A stretch of 64,000 nt of DNA, taken from contig NC_081413.1 in NCBI RefSeq assembly GCF_030272615.1, positions 716,615,867 to 716,679,866 on the forward strand, written 5' to 3'. The position numbers and the translations under genes are program-made. Of the stretch, positions 22,925-34,281 are shown one piece after another; positions within the stretch are counted from its first letter, which is position 1, and each line of letters starts with the position of its first letter. The notes below the pieces were generated by a model. The model had not been told where the DNA came from. It searched no databases and saw only the letters and a program-made list of their open reading frames with translations. The DNA comes from Cryptomeria japonica (Eukaryota; Streptophyta; Pinopsida; Cupressales; Cupressaceae).

Positions 22925-23937
22925 AATACCTACTCGAAGATGTCTCAATAACCGTGCATTACAACCACTTCAAAAATGGTCAATACTTATGCACAAATGC
23001 CCGAGTAGTCATGCACTAGGGTAGCCAATATGATGCAGGAGCATCCTTGGTTCATTAGCAATCTTGCATCAACCAAAAATATTTGCTTTCAATTTTTTTA
23101 TTCACTGTTTAGTTATGTGTTTCAGTTTCCGTGTTTCACTCTAGACCCCTCCGAGTTGCTCATTTTTGTGCAGAGCTAGATTTGGCTTGTAAATATGTTC
23201 TTGTACATTGACCTTAGATTTCAGTTCGTTTGGATCTTTTTTTGGCAAGATTTCACTTCCAGATTGTTTAGCAGTTCTTAGTTTTTAGACCTGTTTGAAC
23301 CTTAATGGCTAGATGGTGTTTCCTTATCTTATGGAGCATCTCCTTGACTTGTGGAGCCAATTGACACTTCATACGATGTTCCCATACACTTGGTTGACCT
23401 TCCCTTTGGTCTGCATTTCATTTCAATTCTTTTCTGAAGGATTTTTCTTCATGCTTGGGGCTGACCTATTTGCACATTACACTTTCCCGTCTTGGGGATT
23501 GTAATCTTTCTTGGCCAACCCAGATGTGTTCTAAATGCTATATATTGATGTATTAGATCCTAGATGAGTAATAGGGGACAATAGATGATGGTTAGATAGA
23601 TATAGATCAAATTTGAACATCTCTTGGTTCCAAATTGAATGTTTATTATGTAATCAGGCATGTTAGCATGTTGTAGTCTGCATGTTGCCGACTAGTTGTA
23701 TTTGAATTCATGATATAATTTAAGCCCGATCTAGCATTCTCTCTATTCTGTGTTGTTGTTTCCGTTGTGTTAATCTTGTTGCGTGGTCCAGACAGTCCTC
23801 TTTGAGGACCCTACTTTCGTGGCTGCATCACAATACCTACTTGAAGATGCCCTAATAATCGTGCATTACAACCACCTTAAAAATGACCAATACTTAAGCA
23901 CAAATGCTCGAATAGTCGTGCACTAGGGTACCAATAA
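22925..23937. repeat. two tandem copies of a ~106 bp unit, split by a solo LTR
   Basis: Copy 1 (22925-23030) and copy 2 (23832-23937) both run from AATACCTACT(C/T)GAAGATG to GTGCACTAGGGTA..CCAATA, with roughly 85% identity by eye. They would be direct neighbours without the solo LTR at 23031-23830. Confidence 0.8.
23031..23830. mobile_element. solo LTR, 800 bp, with target duplication CAATA
   Basis: Ends are TGATGCAG...CTGCATCA, an 8 bp perfect inverted repeat. CAATA flanks both sides (23026-23030 and 23831-23835). There is no internal region, primer site or coding capacity, so this is a solo LTR left by LTR-LTR recombination. The parent family is not identified. Confidence 0.8.
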
Positions 23938-25149
23938 AGTTGTACAACTCCTCTAATCAAAGTCCAAATTTTGTTACTACATTTTAGTTTATTTAAAATT
24001 AATAATTGAAATGTGGATGTAATTGGTGCTCTTCCCTTAATGCACCTCCTAAAATTTGAACCTTGATAGATGACTTTTCTATTGCCTACCGTTATCCTCA
24101 TAAATTGTGTCAACCAATTTAACAACCCTTTATAACTTTTTTTCAATTTTAGAAATAGAAACATATTAAAACAAGTGCCACATAGTCGCGAGTACTTGCC
24201 TTAATAATTTTTAGTTTAATAATAATATTTGTTATAATTATTAGAAATATTTATTTATTGTAACTAATATTAGCCAATCATATCTATATTATAGAAAAAA
24301 GTTGAAAAATATAAAACAAAAGAAAATATTTTGTTTTCATTGGTCTAAATAATTTTATTTAATAACCATTTAAACATGACAAATGAATTTTCATTACAAT
24401 AGTATTACCTAATGACAAGTACTAAAAAAGGGAAAAAAGAAAGAACATATTAAAAAAAAATCCCTTATTTAAAATGAAAGGTAAGACTTTTTCTTTTGTG
24501 AATATATAAGATTTTGATTATTCTTAATAATTTATATTATTAAAATAATATATTATTTTTATTTTATTTTTGAAGTTGTAAGAATAAACTTTTGAATAAT
24601 TGATTTGTTTGGAAAAAAAATTAAAAATAAACTGATTTAATTTTTTTTTTTTAATAAATTAATAAATCAAAAAATGTCATTAATTTTTTTATAACTTATA
24701 TTACATGTAAATAATTTTAAAATGTGTGGTGATTCAAAAAAACCTGAGATTATGCATTGTTTTGAGAAACCCGCCTATAACAGGCAAAAATATATTAACC
24801 AATCGTTTGCAATAAAAATAATTTTTGTAAATTATAATCTTAACAAATGTGCATCTATACTATAAAATAAATTAAAAAAAATTAAAGAAAGAAAAATAAT
24901 TGCTTTTCATTGGTCTAAATAATTTTTTTTAATAACCATATAAGCATAACAAATAAATTTTCATTACAATAGTATTGCCTAACGACAGTACTAACAAGGA
25001 CCACCTAGTGGCGAGTACTTGTTGTATATTGTAGTAGAAGTAACAAGTATAGTAGTAGAAGCAATAAATATAATAAATAAGTATATTATAGTAGAAGTAA
25101 CAAATATATTGTAGTAGAAGTAATAAATACACTAAAATAAGTATTGAGT
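23938..25149. other. AT-rich intergenic stretch with two internal repeats
   Basis: A block of about 90 bases (TTTTCATTGGTCTAAATAAT... to ACAATAGTATT.CCTAA) occurs at about 24336-24425 and again at about 24905-24985. A related piece recurs near 36290-36330. From about 25015 to 25140 the word GTAGTAGAAGTAA(C/T)AA recurs as a degenerate minisatellite. No genes seen. Confidence 0.6.
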
Positions 25150-26195
25150 TGATCCAGGTGGATAAGTTCCCCCCCCCTAAAAATGGTTAATGTTGCAATA
25201 GTTACGGAAGCGATTTGATTCAGTCTAACAAAATATGGGTAGGGGGATTTGAACCCCTAACCTCTCCTTTCCTATTTTCACTCTCCACCGCTAGGCTATG
25301 CGGATTCTTCGGATATGTTTTCACACTGCTTCTATTTAAAGACTCTTAAACACCCTATAAAATATTATGGAGGGTCGGTGGTTTGAACTGATGCCCCCAT
25401 AGTTACGGGCCAGCACTCCCTACCACTATACCATGCGAGTATCTCGAGATACATGTTGGCGATTTTTGGTTTATTTTAAGGATAAGCCGAGATTTTAGGG
25501 CTCAAAGCAAGCCAGAACCCTCCTTCATTTGCAACTATGAACTAAATCAAACAAACTCGATTGTAATAAATTTATACCAGCCCAAAATAAATTATTTTGT
25601 AAGGCTCAAAATTATAAGAGCCGATAATTTTAAGGGTTGAGTATAATTTTAAAAGATTAAGTGTTAAAATTGGGAGATGTGAGTTATTTGTAGAATCATA
25701 TGGTTTTACACCATATTTGGCAAAATATGTGTATAAAAAAGGGGGGTAAGTTGTGAGTTGGAGGTAGTAGTGAATTGTGAGGAAATTGGGAGAGAGTTGA
25801 AGATTGGAGATTTGGTGAGAAAATTTCTTTTGGGTGTTTGATAGTGAATGGTTCATCTTTGTGCATTGGGAGCTTAAATTCAAGCTTGTTGTACGTGGGA
25901 GGACTTTGTAATTCATTATCGTCCTAGGAGAGATAAGGAGTCTTTGTAACCATTTTTTGGAGCTAAATCAAGGATCGACCACTCCATTGGAGGGACCCAA
26001 AGACGTAGCCAATTGGTGAACTCCGTTATCAACTTGTGTTTTGTCTTCTCTCTTCTTTCCCTCTTCTATTCAATCTATCGTTATTTGATTATTATGTTTA
26101 TTTAAACAATTTGATTGTAATTTTAAGACCTTCATTTAATCGTTGCAAAAGCTAACATCTCGCGTGCAACAGTCATAGATCCTAACATCAGATCA
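25150..26195 (+). repeat. 5' LTR of the gag-protease element
   Basis: 1046 bp against 1049 bp for the 3' copy. The ends TGATC...GATCA form a 5 bp inverted repeat. A run of C (about 25172) varies in length between the copies. Two tRNA-like stretches lie in antisense at about 25236-25445. Confidence 0.85.
25236..25445 (-). other. two tRNA-like A-box/B-box stretches in the LTR (antisense)
   Basis: On the minus strand, 25435-25365 holds TGGTATAGTGGTAGG (A-box-like) then GTTCAAACC (B-box-like), and 25310-25240 holds TAGCCTAGCGGTGG then GGTTCAAATCC. Spacing fits an internal RNA polymerase III promoter. Acceptor stems do not pair, so these are not tRNA genes; they resemble heads of SINE-type elements. 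Both stretches recur in the 3' LTR at about 28503-28710. Confidence 0.5.
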
Positions 26196-26197
26196 AG

Positions 26198-26209
26198 TGG
26201 TATCAGAGC
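26198..26209 (+). promoter_or_regulatory. primer-binding site, initiator tRNA-Met type
   Basis: TGGTATCAGAGC two bases after the 5' LTR end. Confidence 0.85.
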
Positions 26210-26224
26210 TTGTTTGACTAGTGT

Positions 26225-27092
26225 TTGCAGAGGTGGATGTTAACACAATCTAAGAGCCAACGTGGTGAAGGCACACTTGCAGAGTATAATCCTGAGATTG
26301 GTAAACGAAAGACTTTTCCATTGAAGATGTTAGAAAGCGTAACTGAACAAGAATACCTCGAGCTTAGTGAAAGAGACTTTCGAAAAGTTTTTTTTGAAAT
26401 GAAGGCTATGGTAGAAGTTCTCTACAAAGAGAGGCAAGTACAGATGAAGCATGAAAAAGGAAAGTCATCGAAGGACCATGGAGATCAAGAGGATAAAGAA
26501 AAGTGGTCGAGAGGTGGTGATTCACCACCAAAAAACTCCTCCATCTCCTTCTCCTCCTTCTCCCCCTTCTTCTTCTTCTACTTCTATTAATCATTTCAAG
26601 AGCACATCTAAGCCTGTAATTAAACTGGATGTAAAATTTGAATTACCTAAGTACCGTGGGGAATTAGATGCTGAAAAGTTAGATGATTGGGTCCAACATG
26701 TAGAGGTGTATTGTAGGATACAAGGCCTAGTAGAAGATGCCTCTAGGATCCAGTTAGCATCTCTCTGGTTGGGAGGAACAACTCTCACCTGGTGGGAGAG
26801 TAGGTCTAGGGCAGAAAGTGCTCGCCATGGTAATGTCGGTATTACTTGGATGGAATTTGTTGCTGCTCTCAAGAAGCAGTTCTACCCTTTAGGACATATG
26901 CAACAATTGACAATGAACTGACAAACCTTTAGGCAAGCTAAGGGTCAGTCTGCCCAAGATTACACCCATGAGTTTAGAAAACGGGCTATTGCTTTGAATG
27001 TGCCATTGTATACTCAGGATACACTGCTTAAGTACATAGGTGGTTTGCATTCTTACCTAAGACATTCTATTTTGATGTAGAATCCTAGTAAT
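26225..27092 (+). pseudogene. gag capsid region, one frameshift and two stops
   Basis: The frame from 26225 begins MQRWMLTQSKSQ and shifts at an A run near 26530 into the frame that carries a proline/serine tract and the retrotransposon gag domain (about 26630-26900: KYRGELDAEKLDDWVQHVEVY, TLTWWES, FVAALKKQFYPLG). TGA at 26919-26921 and TAG at 27078-27080 interrupt it. The surrounding residues suggest Trp and Gln at those places, both explainable by single transitions. The same frame continues into 27093-28373. Confidence 0.8.
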
Positions 27093-28373
27093 TTGGATGA
27101 AGTCAGTGTTCAAGCCACACATTTAGAGTCCAGGGGTAAGAATTTTGACAATGATAATTTTGTACAAAAGTCATCTAAGGTTGCAGAAACAAAAAGAGAA
27201 AAGAAGACAACTACTGTTAAGAAAGAGTTCACATGTTTGCATTGTGACAAGAAAGGTCATGATGAAGAACATTGTTGGCGGTTGCATCCAGAATTGAAAC
27301 CTAAGTGGGCTCAAAAACAGAAAGGTAAGGAGAAGGCCGCAAATGTTGTTATGGATCTTGGTTCAGAGTTTGAAGACGAAACTAAGATCACAACAATGGG
27401 TTTGGAAGGTAAGCCTCCTATTTCCAGTGTTTCCTTTGATAGTTGTGCTTGTACTTCTGAAGTTAACGATGTCCCTGAAGATAAGAAAAGAAATGAGCTT
27501 TTTCATGTAAGGGTTGTTGCTAAACACACTAAAGTTGATGCACTCATAGATAGTGGATCCCAAACTAACTTAATCTCAGAAGATGTTGTAAGGAATTTGG
27601 GATTGAAAATTACTCCACATAAGATACCTTATCCACTAGGTTGGGTTTGTGAAAACAATAAATTGCAAGTAACAAGGCAATGTACTTTAAGGTTCACAAT
27701 CTCAAGTAAGTATGTTGATAAGGTACAATTCGATGTGGTTCCACTAGATGTTTGTGGAATAGTGTTGGGTAGCCCTTATTTGTATGATCGGAAGGCTATT
27801 TTCTATAGGAAAGTTAATCAATATCATTTGTTTAAAGATGACATCAGGTATATTGTACACTCTCACAAGGTTAAGACTAATCAGTCTTTTGCAAACATAG
27901 GGCAGTTAAAGAGGGTGATTAATGCAAGTAAAGATTTGTCTATTATGTTCGTCAGGTCAGGTGATTCTAGGCATGAACTTGAAGCAATCAAGGCTAATAA
28001 AGTTCAGATGTTGCAAGATACACCAGCAGTACAACATGAGGAGACAACAAATGAAAGCATTGATGATCCAAGTTCTCAACTTATGGTTGAGAGTTTGAAG
28101 GTTCCCTTGGGTAAAACTGTTCATGTTTTGAAAGACAAACACATTGTTGATTCATTCACTTTTGTATTTGCATTGTTATTCAACTTGATATTAATTAGTA
28201 GTTATTGGTTAGTAGTTGGAGTAGTTGATGTACATGCTTATGGAAGTGATACAATGATGTACATGTTCAACAACACTATTGCAGTCTTGATTGTGATAAT
28301 GAACCAAGTGTACAGATGGACAGATGATACAAGACAAGTGGGGAGGCCATGCCCTCACTTAATTTCTGAATAA
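27093..28373 (+). CDS. gag C-terminus with zinc knuckle, aspartic protease and hydrophobic tail
   Basis: This 426-codon frame continues gag. A CCHC knuckle (CLHCDKKGHDEEHC, about 27233-27274) is followed by a retropepsin domain with the catalytic DSGSQ (about 27549) and the second motif GIVLGSPYL. About 150 residues later comes a hydrophobic stretch (about 28147-28340; FTFVFALLFNLILISSYWLVVGVV), which could be a membrane segment, then HLISE and stop. In autonomous gypsy elements reverse transcriptase would follow the protease; it is absent. The 5' end of this frame is not a true start. Confidence 0.8.
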   Translation: MDEVSVQATHLESRGKNFDNDNFVQKSSKVAETKREKKTTTVKKEFTCLHCDKKGHDEEHCWRLHPELKPKWAQKQKGKEKAANVVMDLGSEFEDETKITTMGLEGKPPISSVSFDSCACTSEVNDVPEDKKRNELFHVRVVAKHTKVDALIDSGSQTNLISEDVVRNLGLKITPHKIPYPLGWVCENNKLQVTRQCTLRFTISSKYVDKVQFDVVPLDVCGIVLGSPYLYDRKAIFYRKVNQYHLFKDDIRYIVHSHKVKTNQSFANIGQLKRVINASKDLSIMFVRSGDSRHELEAIKANKVQMLQDTPAVQHEETTNESIDDPSSQLMVESLKVPLGKTVHVLKDKHIVDSFTFVFALLFNLILISSYWLVVGVVDVHAYGSDTMMYMFNNTIAVLIVIMNQVYRWTDDTRQVGRPCPHLISE

Positions 28374-28415
28374 ATGCAACTTTTGGAGGTCCAAAAGTTC
28401 TCTACTGGGGAGGAT

Positions 28416-29464
28416 TGATCCGGGTGGATAAGTTTCCCCCCCCAAAAAATGGTTAATGTTGCAATAGTTATGGAAGTGATTTGATTCAGTCTAACAAAAT
28501 ATGGGTAGGGGGATTTGAACCCCTAACCTCTCCTTTCCTATTTTCACTCTCCACCGCTAGGCTATGCGGATTCTTCGGATATGTTTTCACACTGCTTCTA
28601 TTTAAAGACTCTTAAACGCCCTATAAAATATTATGGAGGGTCGGTGGTTTGAACTGATGTCCCCATAGTTACGGGCCAACACTCCCTACCACTATACCAT
28701 GCGAGTATTTCGAGATACATGTTGGCGATTTTTGGTTTATTTTAAGGATAAGTCGAGATTTTAGGGCTTAGAGCAAGCCAGAACCCTCCTTCATTTGCAA
28801 CTATGAACTAAATCAAACAAACCCGATTGTAATAAATTTATACCAGCCCAAAATAAATTATTTTGTAAGGCTCAAAATTATAAGAGCCAATAATTTTAAG
28901 GGTTGAGTATAATTTTAAAAGTTTAAGTGTTAAAATTGGGAGATGTGAGTTATTTGTAGAATCATATGGTTTTACACCATATTTGGCAAAATATGTGTAT
29001 AAAAAAGGGGGGTAAGTTGTGAGCTGGAGGTAGTAGTGAATTGTGAGGAAATTGGGAGAGAGTTGAAGATTGGAGATTTGGTGAGAAATTTTTTTTTGGG
29101 TGTTTGATAGTGAATGGATCATCTTTGTGCATTGGGAGCTTAAATTCAAACTCGTTGTACGTGGGAGAAGGACTTTGTAATTCATTATCATCCAAGGAGA
29201 GATAAGGAGTCTTTGTAACCATTTTCTGGAGCTGAATCAAGGATCAACCACTCCATTGGAGGGACCCGGAGACGTAGCCAATTGGCGAACTCCGTTATCA
29301 ACTTGTGTTTTGTCTTCTCTCTTCTTTCCCTCTTCTGTTCAATCTATCGTTATTTGATTATTATGTTTATTTAAACAATTTGATTGTAATTTTAAGACCT
29401 TCATTTAATCGTTGCAAAAGTTAACATCTCATGTGCAACAGTCATAGATCCTAACATCAGATCA
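28416..29464 (+). repeat. 3' LTR of the gag-protease element
   Basis: Direct copy of 25150-26195 with few differences by eye, including a longer C run and AAATTTTTTTTTGGG for AAATTTCTTTTGGG. It ends GATCA at 29464. Confidence 0.85.
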
Positions 29465-30053
29465 AGTAGTATAGTTGGTTAATTCCACAATTTATTGAAT
29501 TTGTCTAATAAGAGTTGCAAACTTCAATTTCAGATGCATATCAAATTTGTACTCATGAAAATTAGTTATATTATAAAAAATATTTTTTAGTTCAAAAGTA
29601 TTTGATTCATAGATATTTTTTAATATATATCAAATTTAAAACTAAAAACTTGTTTTAAATCTTAATTCATTATTCTAAATTAAATTGATAATAGTTATAA
29701 TTTAATTGATTTCTCTATAATTTATGTCAAAGTTTTTTTTTAAAATTTTATTTCTGTAAAATTCTTAAATATGAAAAATAAAATAAAATTCATTAAATTT
29801 TACATCCATTAATTCAATTTAAATGATATTATGAATTTCACAATATAATAATTTAATATGTCTTAAATTATGCATGCCTATCCTCTAAATAGTAAATAAA
29901 ACTACTAAAAAAAAATTATGATTTAAAATAAAAATAAAAATTATAATAATAAAATAATTTTAATCATTGAATTTTACGTTCATTAATTCAATTTAAATGA
30001 TATTATGAATTTCACAATATAATAATTTAATATAAGTCTTAAATTAAATAGAA
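29465..30053. repeat. AT-rich tandem repeat, unit about 174 bp
   Basis: CATTAATTCAATTTAAATGA starts at 29807 and again at 29981, with the following 60 bases also alike. The words AATAAAACTACT(A/T) recur at about 29896 and 30054 and, beyond the LINE, at 35979. The LINE therefore inserted into this AT-rich repeat. Confidence 0.65.
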
Positions 30054-30249
30054 AATAAAACTACTTTTTTTTATATTAATTATAGATTAGTCAAAAAAGG
30101 TAAGAAACAGTACGAAGAGTTCACAAGAAGACACCAACTCCGGAGGCAAGCCTCACACGGAGAGAGAGTCACAACCAAAAAGGACCGAGTATAAAAAATA
30201 TATTACATACGGAAACACAATTTACATAGGATCGGTAAACTGTAAGGAA

Positions 30250-33200
30250 TTAATGAGGTAAATCCTCAAACTGCTCAACCAAAGCAGTCCATCCAAGAGG
30301 CCCTTCCATCCAAGCGATGCTTTTGTTGGCTTGTATCTGAGCAATCATTTTTATCTGATCATCAGTCGCATTTTTATTTTTGGTAATCTCCTTGTGCAGT
30401 TTTTTCACTGTTTTGTTGAAGAGTGCCATGTTGATCATGTGTCTACGGTAGTCGTACCCGTCCTTCATTTCAAACACGAACATTGTTGAGTGTCCCATTT
30501 TGAGGAATCTGCTAAGTTTTTCTCTTTCGAACATCATTGTGATATAAACCTGCGAAGAAATTTTAAGAAGTGTGAGTTTTAAGTACAACTCAGTAAGAGA
30601 TCTATGCACACCTTGAAATCTTTCTTCGTTTCTACATTTCCAAAGCTGCCAAAGAATGTTAGAGGAGATAATGAACCATAACATATTAGCATCATTTTTA
30701 AGACCATGTATATATCCAGTAGCAATTTCAAATACATCAATGTATTTAGGGTAAGTAATTCCACATAAGGCCCAAATCTTTTTTGCAAATTTACATTCAA
30801 GGAATATGTGTCTAATAGATTCAGGTTTATTACAAATATAACAGAGATCATTAGACATCAAGTACCTGTTTATGGGGAGTCTGTTATTCATCAGAAGCCA
30901 TTTAAAACATCTGATCTTAGGATCAATAGGAGATTTCCAGATTCTATTAAAGATTTTACTCCAATCCATCATCTCCAGATCAGTATACCACAAGTTATTC
31001 ACATGTTTTATAATATCAGGGTTATAATTCAAGTAGTTATATATATTTTTAGCTTTGACTTTATAAAGTAAGGTACCATCAGTGCACTTGCTATTGCTGT
31101 ATCTGTGTGAGTCAATGAAACATCTGGAAGGGATATTCGAGCAAGCTCTAGTTAACATGCAGTAAGTTTTTTTATGAGCTGCCGGAAGATTGTAATTATT
31201 TTTTAACTCTTCCCAACTGACCAGGCAGTCATTTTCAAATAAATCAATGAATGTGGAAATTCCTGCTTTATTCCAGAATTTAGCCGAGCAGCCTTGAGTT
31301 AGGGCAAGAGGCTTTCCTTGATGGTACAGAGTCCACCATATGGATCTCTCACCATGAAGAAGGCTGTCCGTGTGGAAGGAGTTATCAGAGATACAGTGTC
31401 TCGAGGACTCCCAAGCTTTCCATATGGTTTTAAAGACAGCAGAACCATGAACAAATGTTGGTAATTTTCCAAATAAAATATCAGCAAATGGTAATTTTTT
31501 CCAAGATTTAGCTTTTTTTGGATATCCCCTCAAAATGTTGTTTTTGACAAGCACTTTCCAGGGAACATCACCTTCCACACAGTGAGAGACCCATTTGGTG
31601 GCAAGTGCAATACCCTAGAGCCTGAGGTCTTTCAGTCCAAGACCTCCATATTTTTTATCAGTGCAACACCATTCCCATTTAACCGCGTGATGCTTTTTGT
31701 TTCCTTTACTGTCAGACCAAAGGAAGTTCCTTATGGTCTTCTGGATTTCCAATATTTGGTAGTTGTTAAACATCCAAGCTGAAGCGTAATATATGTTGTA
31801 TGAAGATAGTATTTTTTGACATACTTGAAGTCTTCCAGCAAGAGACAATGAACGGTTGTACCAGTTATTAAGTTTTTTGGTAATTTTGGTCTTAACCCAA
31901 ATCCACATATCCTTAATAGAAGGATCAACAGCAAAAGGGATACCCAGATATTTGACAATATAGTTGGGGCCCCCCCATTGGTATCCATATTTCAATAGCC
32001 AACTTGGAGGTTGCTCATTCCAGCCAAGACAAATGCATTTGGCTTGCGAGAGCCTAGCACCTGAAATCTTGCAGAAAAGGTCCAGCTTTTTGGTAAGATA
32101 ACTAAAGTTATTATCATCCATTTTGACAAATAAACTAGTATCATCAGCGAATTGGCAGATGTTCAATTCTTCATTGTTAGGTAATGTGATGCCTTTGACA
32201 GCTGGGGATATAGTATTGTCGGTAAGAATATAAGATAAGGCTTCTGAGGCTATAACAAAGAGAGCAGGGGCAAGAGGACATCCCTGCCTGATAGATCGGG
32301 TAAGAGGAAAAGGATCAGATAGGGATCCATTAATTTCAACTTGAGCCATAGCATCTTTCAGAAGGATCTTTATGTAGTTACAGAAGATGATAGGGAAACC
32401 AAAAGCCTTGAGCATAACATCGATGAAACTCCATTCAATTCTATCATATGCTTTCTCAAAGTCTAAGAGAAATATAGCAGCATTCTGATTGGAAGACTTA
32501 GCCCAATGCATTGCTTCCCAGCTGGTTATGAGATTTTCCAAGATATACCTACCTTTAATGAATCCAGTCTGAGTGGATCCAACAAATTTAGGCAATATGC
32601 TTTCCAATCTGCGAGCTAATACTTTGGCAAGTATTTTGTAAGAAACATTCAATAAGGTAATTGGTCTCCAATTTTTTATATTTGTCTTGTCTCCCTCTTT
32701 AGGGATGAGCTTGATAATACCTCTGTTGATAATACTGCCCAAAGAACCTTTATTAAAGGCTTCATTATAAAGATCAAGGAGCTCCGAGCTTATCCATCCA
32801 ATATTTGCTTGATAAAACTCAGCCGAGATCCCGTCAGGACCAGGAGTTTTATCTTTCTTAAGAGAAGAGATAGCATTAATAATTTCTTGTTTAGTTATAT
32901 TTTGGCCAAGAATGTCTGAATCGGTCTGTGATAGTTTTTTGGGGATAATGGAACAAATTGTGTTCCTGAGAGCAGAGGATTCTCTGTTATCCTCTGAAGT
33001 AAATAAAGTACAGTAATAATTAGAAAAGGTTTTCTTAATATCATTAGGATCAACTAACTCCTTGTTATCAACATAAATGCTAGTAATGTTTTCGTTGATA
33101 TGTTTTTGTTTTAGGTAGTTAAAAAAGAATTTGGAGCCTTTATCTCCGAATTGAAGCCAATGTGCCCTGCATCTTAATTTGGCACCATTGACAAGTTTTT

Positions 33201-34281
33201 GTTGATGCAAGCGAAGGTGATCCCTAGCGGCCGAAACAATAGGTATCAGATTGTGATTGGAAGGGTTATTCTGCAGAAGAGTTTCAACATAATTCAGCTT
33301 ATCAGCGAGATTCTTCTCAGCCATTCTATAATTCTTGGCCTCTTTTTGTCCAAGAGTTTGAAGTAGGGCTTTCCAGGCCAGCATATTTTTTTGCCATCTA
33401 TCACAGCATGAAAGGGTCGGGTATCCATTCTTGTTGACCGAACTAATGAGTTGGATAGCAATCAAGATGTCATCATCTTTCAGCAGAGAGGTATTGAGGA
33501 TGTATCTGGTGTTACCATTTCGAGGAGTTGGAGGATTACCAGTGAGTTGGATACTGGCAGATATGGGATGATGATCAGAGAGGGCCGTCGGATGAACTGA
33601 AACAACATTTCCAAATTTGTCAGGGACAAAAGAGAAACTATTCGATTGAGCATAGAATCGATCAAGTCTAGCATATATGCGGGAGGAGCCTTGCTGAAAA
33701 TTACACCATGTGTATCTAATAGTAGGAGAGTTATTACCATTGTTTTTAATAGGATCGAAGAGTTTTTTACAATGGATCATATTATTCCAAGGATCAATTT
33801 CAGCCGGCTTCTAGTTAAAGGGTCTGCCACCTGATTTATCAATTGGTGCTTCGACCATGTTGAAGTCACCTCCCACAATCCATGGGATATCAGGAAGGGA
33901 CTTTAACCAAATCCAAACCTTAGCCCTCTCCATAGGGTCATTAGGTGCATATACAGAACAGATACCAAAGGATACATTATTGATACAGATAGATACCCAT
34001 ACAGCACTATTACATGGTGATCTACCTTTATCAATAATGTATTTGGCCCATTTCGGATTGATAAGCAGAGCAGTGCCACCCCTGCCTTTTGAGTGAGCTG
34101 TACAAATTTTTAGGGAGTCTTTCCAAATAATGTCAAGACTACAATCAAGCATGAAATCAACTGCTTTGAGTTCTTGTAACATAATGAAGTCTTTGTTCTT
34201 AATGGTGTCAACAAAACGCTTAACAATATATTTCCTATCCGGGGATTCAAGTCCCCTTACATTCCATGAGATAAAATTCAT
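30250..34281 (-). pseudogene. LINE ORF2: endonuclease, reverse transcriptase, zf-RVT (two in-frame stops)
   Basis: About 1,344 codons in one frame. The apurinic-like endonuclease (34281-33814) shows SWNVRGL, SVYAPND and GGDFNMVE. Reverse transcriptase follows with KTPGPDGI, FLLDFEKAYDRIEW and the catalytic FADD (about 32140). The C-terminal part (31578-30250) has the zf-RVT type region (SDLCYICNKPESIRHIFLECK-like, about 30870-30780). TAG at 33811-33813 and TAG at 31615-31617 interrupt it; family context suggests Trp and Gln there. The start ATG overlaps the ORF1 stop as ATGA, which suggests reinitiation. Either stop alone would abolish activity unless read through. Confidence 0.88.

Larger units (their letters stand above)
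25150..29464 (+). mobile_element. gag-protease-only LTR retrotransposon (TR-GAG-like, non-autonomous)
   Basis: Near-identical LTRs (25150-26195 and 28416-29464) begin TGATCC and end GATCA. An initiator Met primer site follows the 5' LTR, and a purine-rich CTGGGGAGGAT precedes the 3' LTR. The internal region of only 2.2 kb encodes gag, a zinc knuckle and an aspartic protease, then a short hydrophobic tail, but no reverse transcriptase, RNase H or integrase. This is the layout of non-autonomous gag-bearing elements that use enzymes of autonomous relatives. I see no convincing target duplication (TGAGT against AGTAG). Confidence 0.85.

Noticed and set aside
25236-25445. tRNA genes
   Set aside because: A- and B-box words are present, but acceptor and anticodon stems do not pair, so no tRNA fold can be supported.
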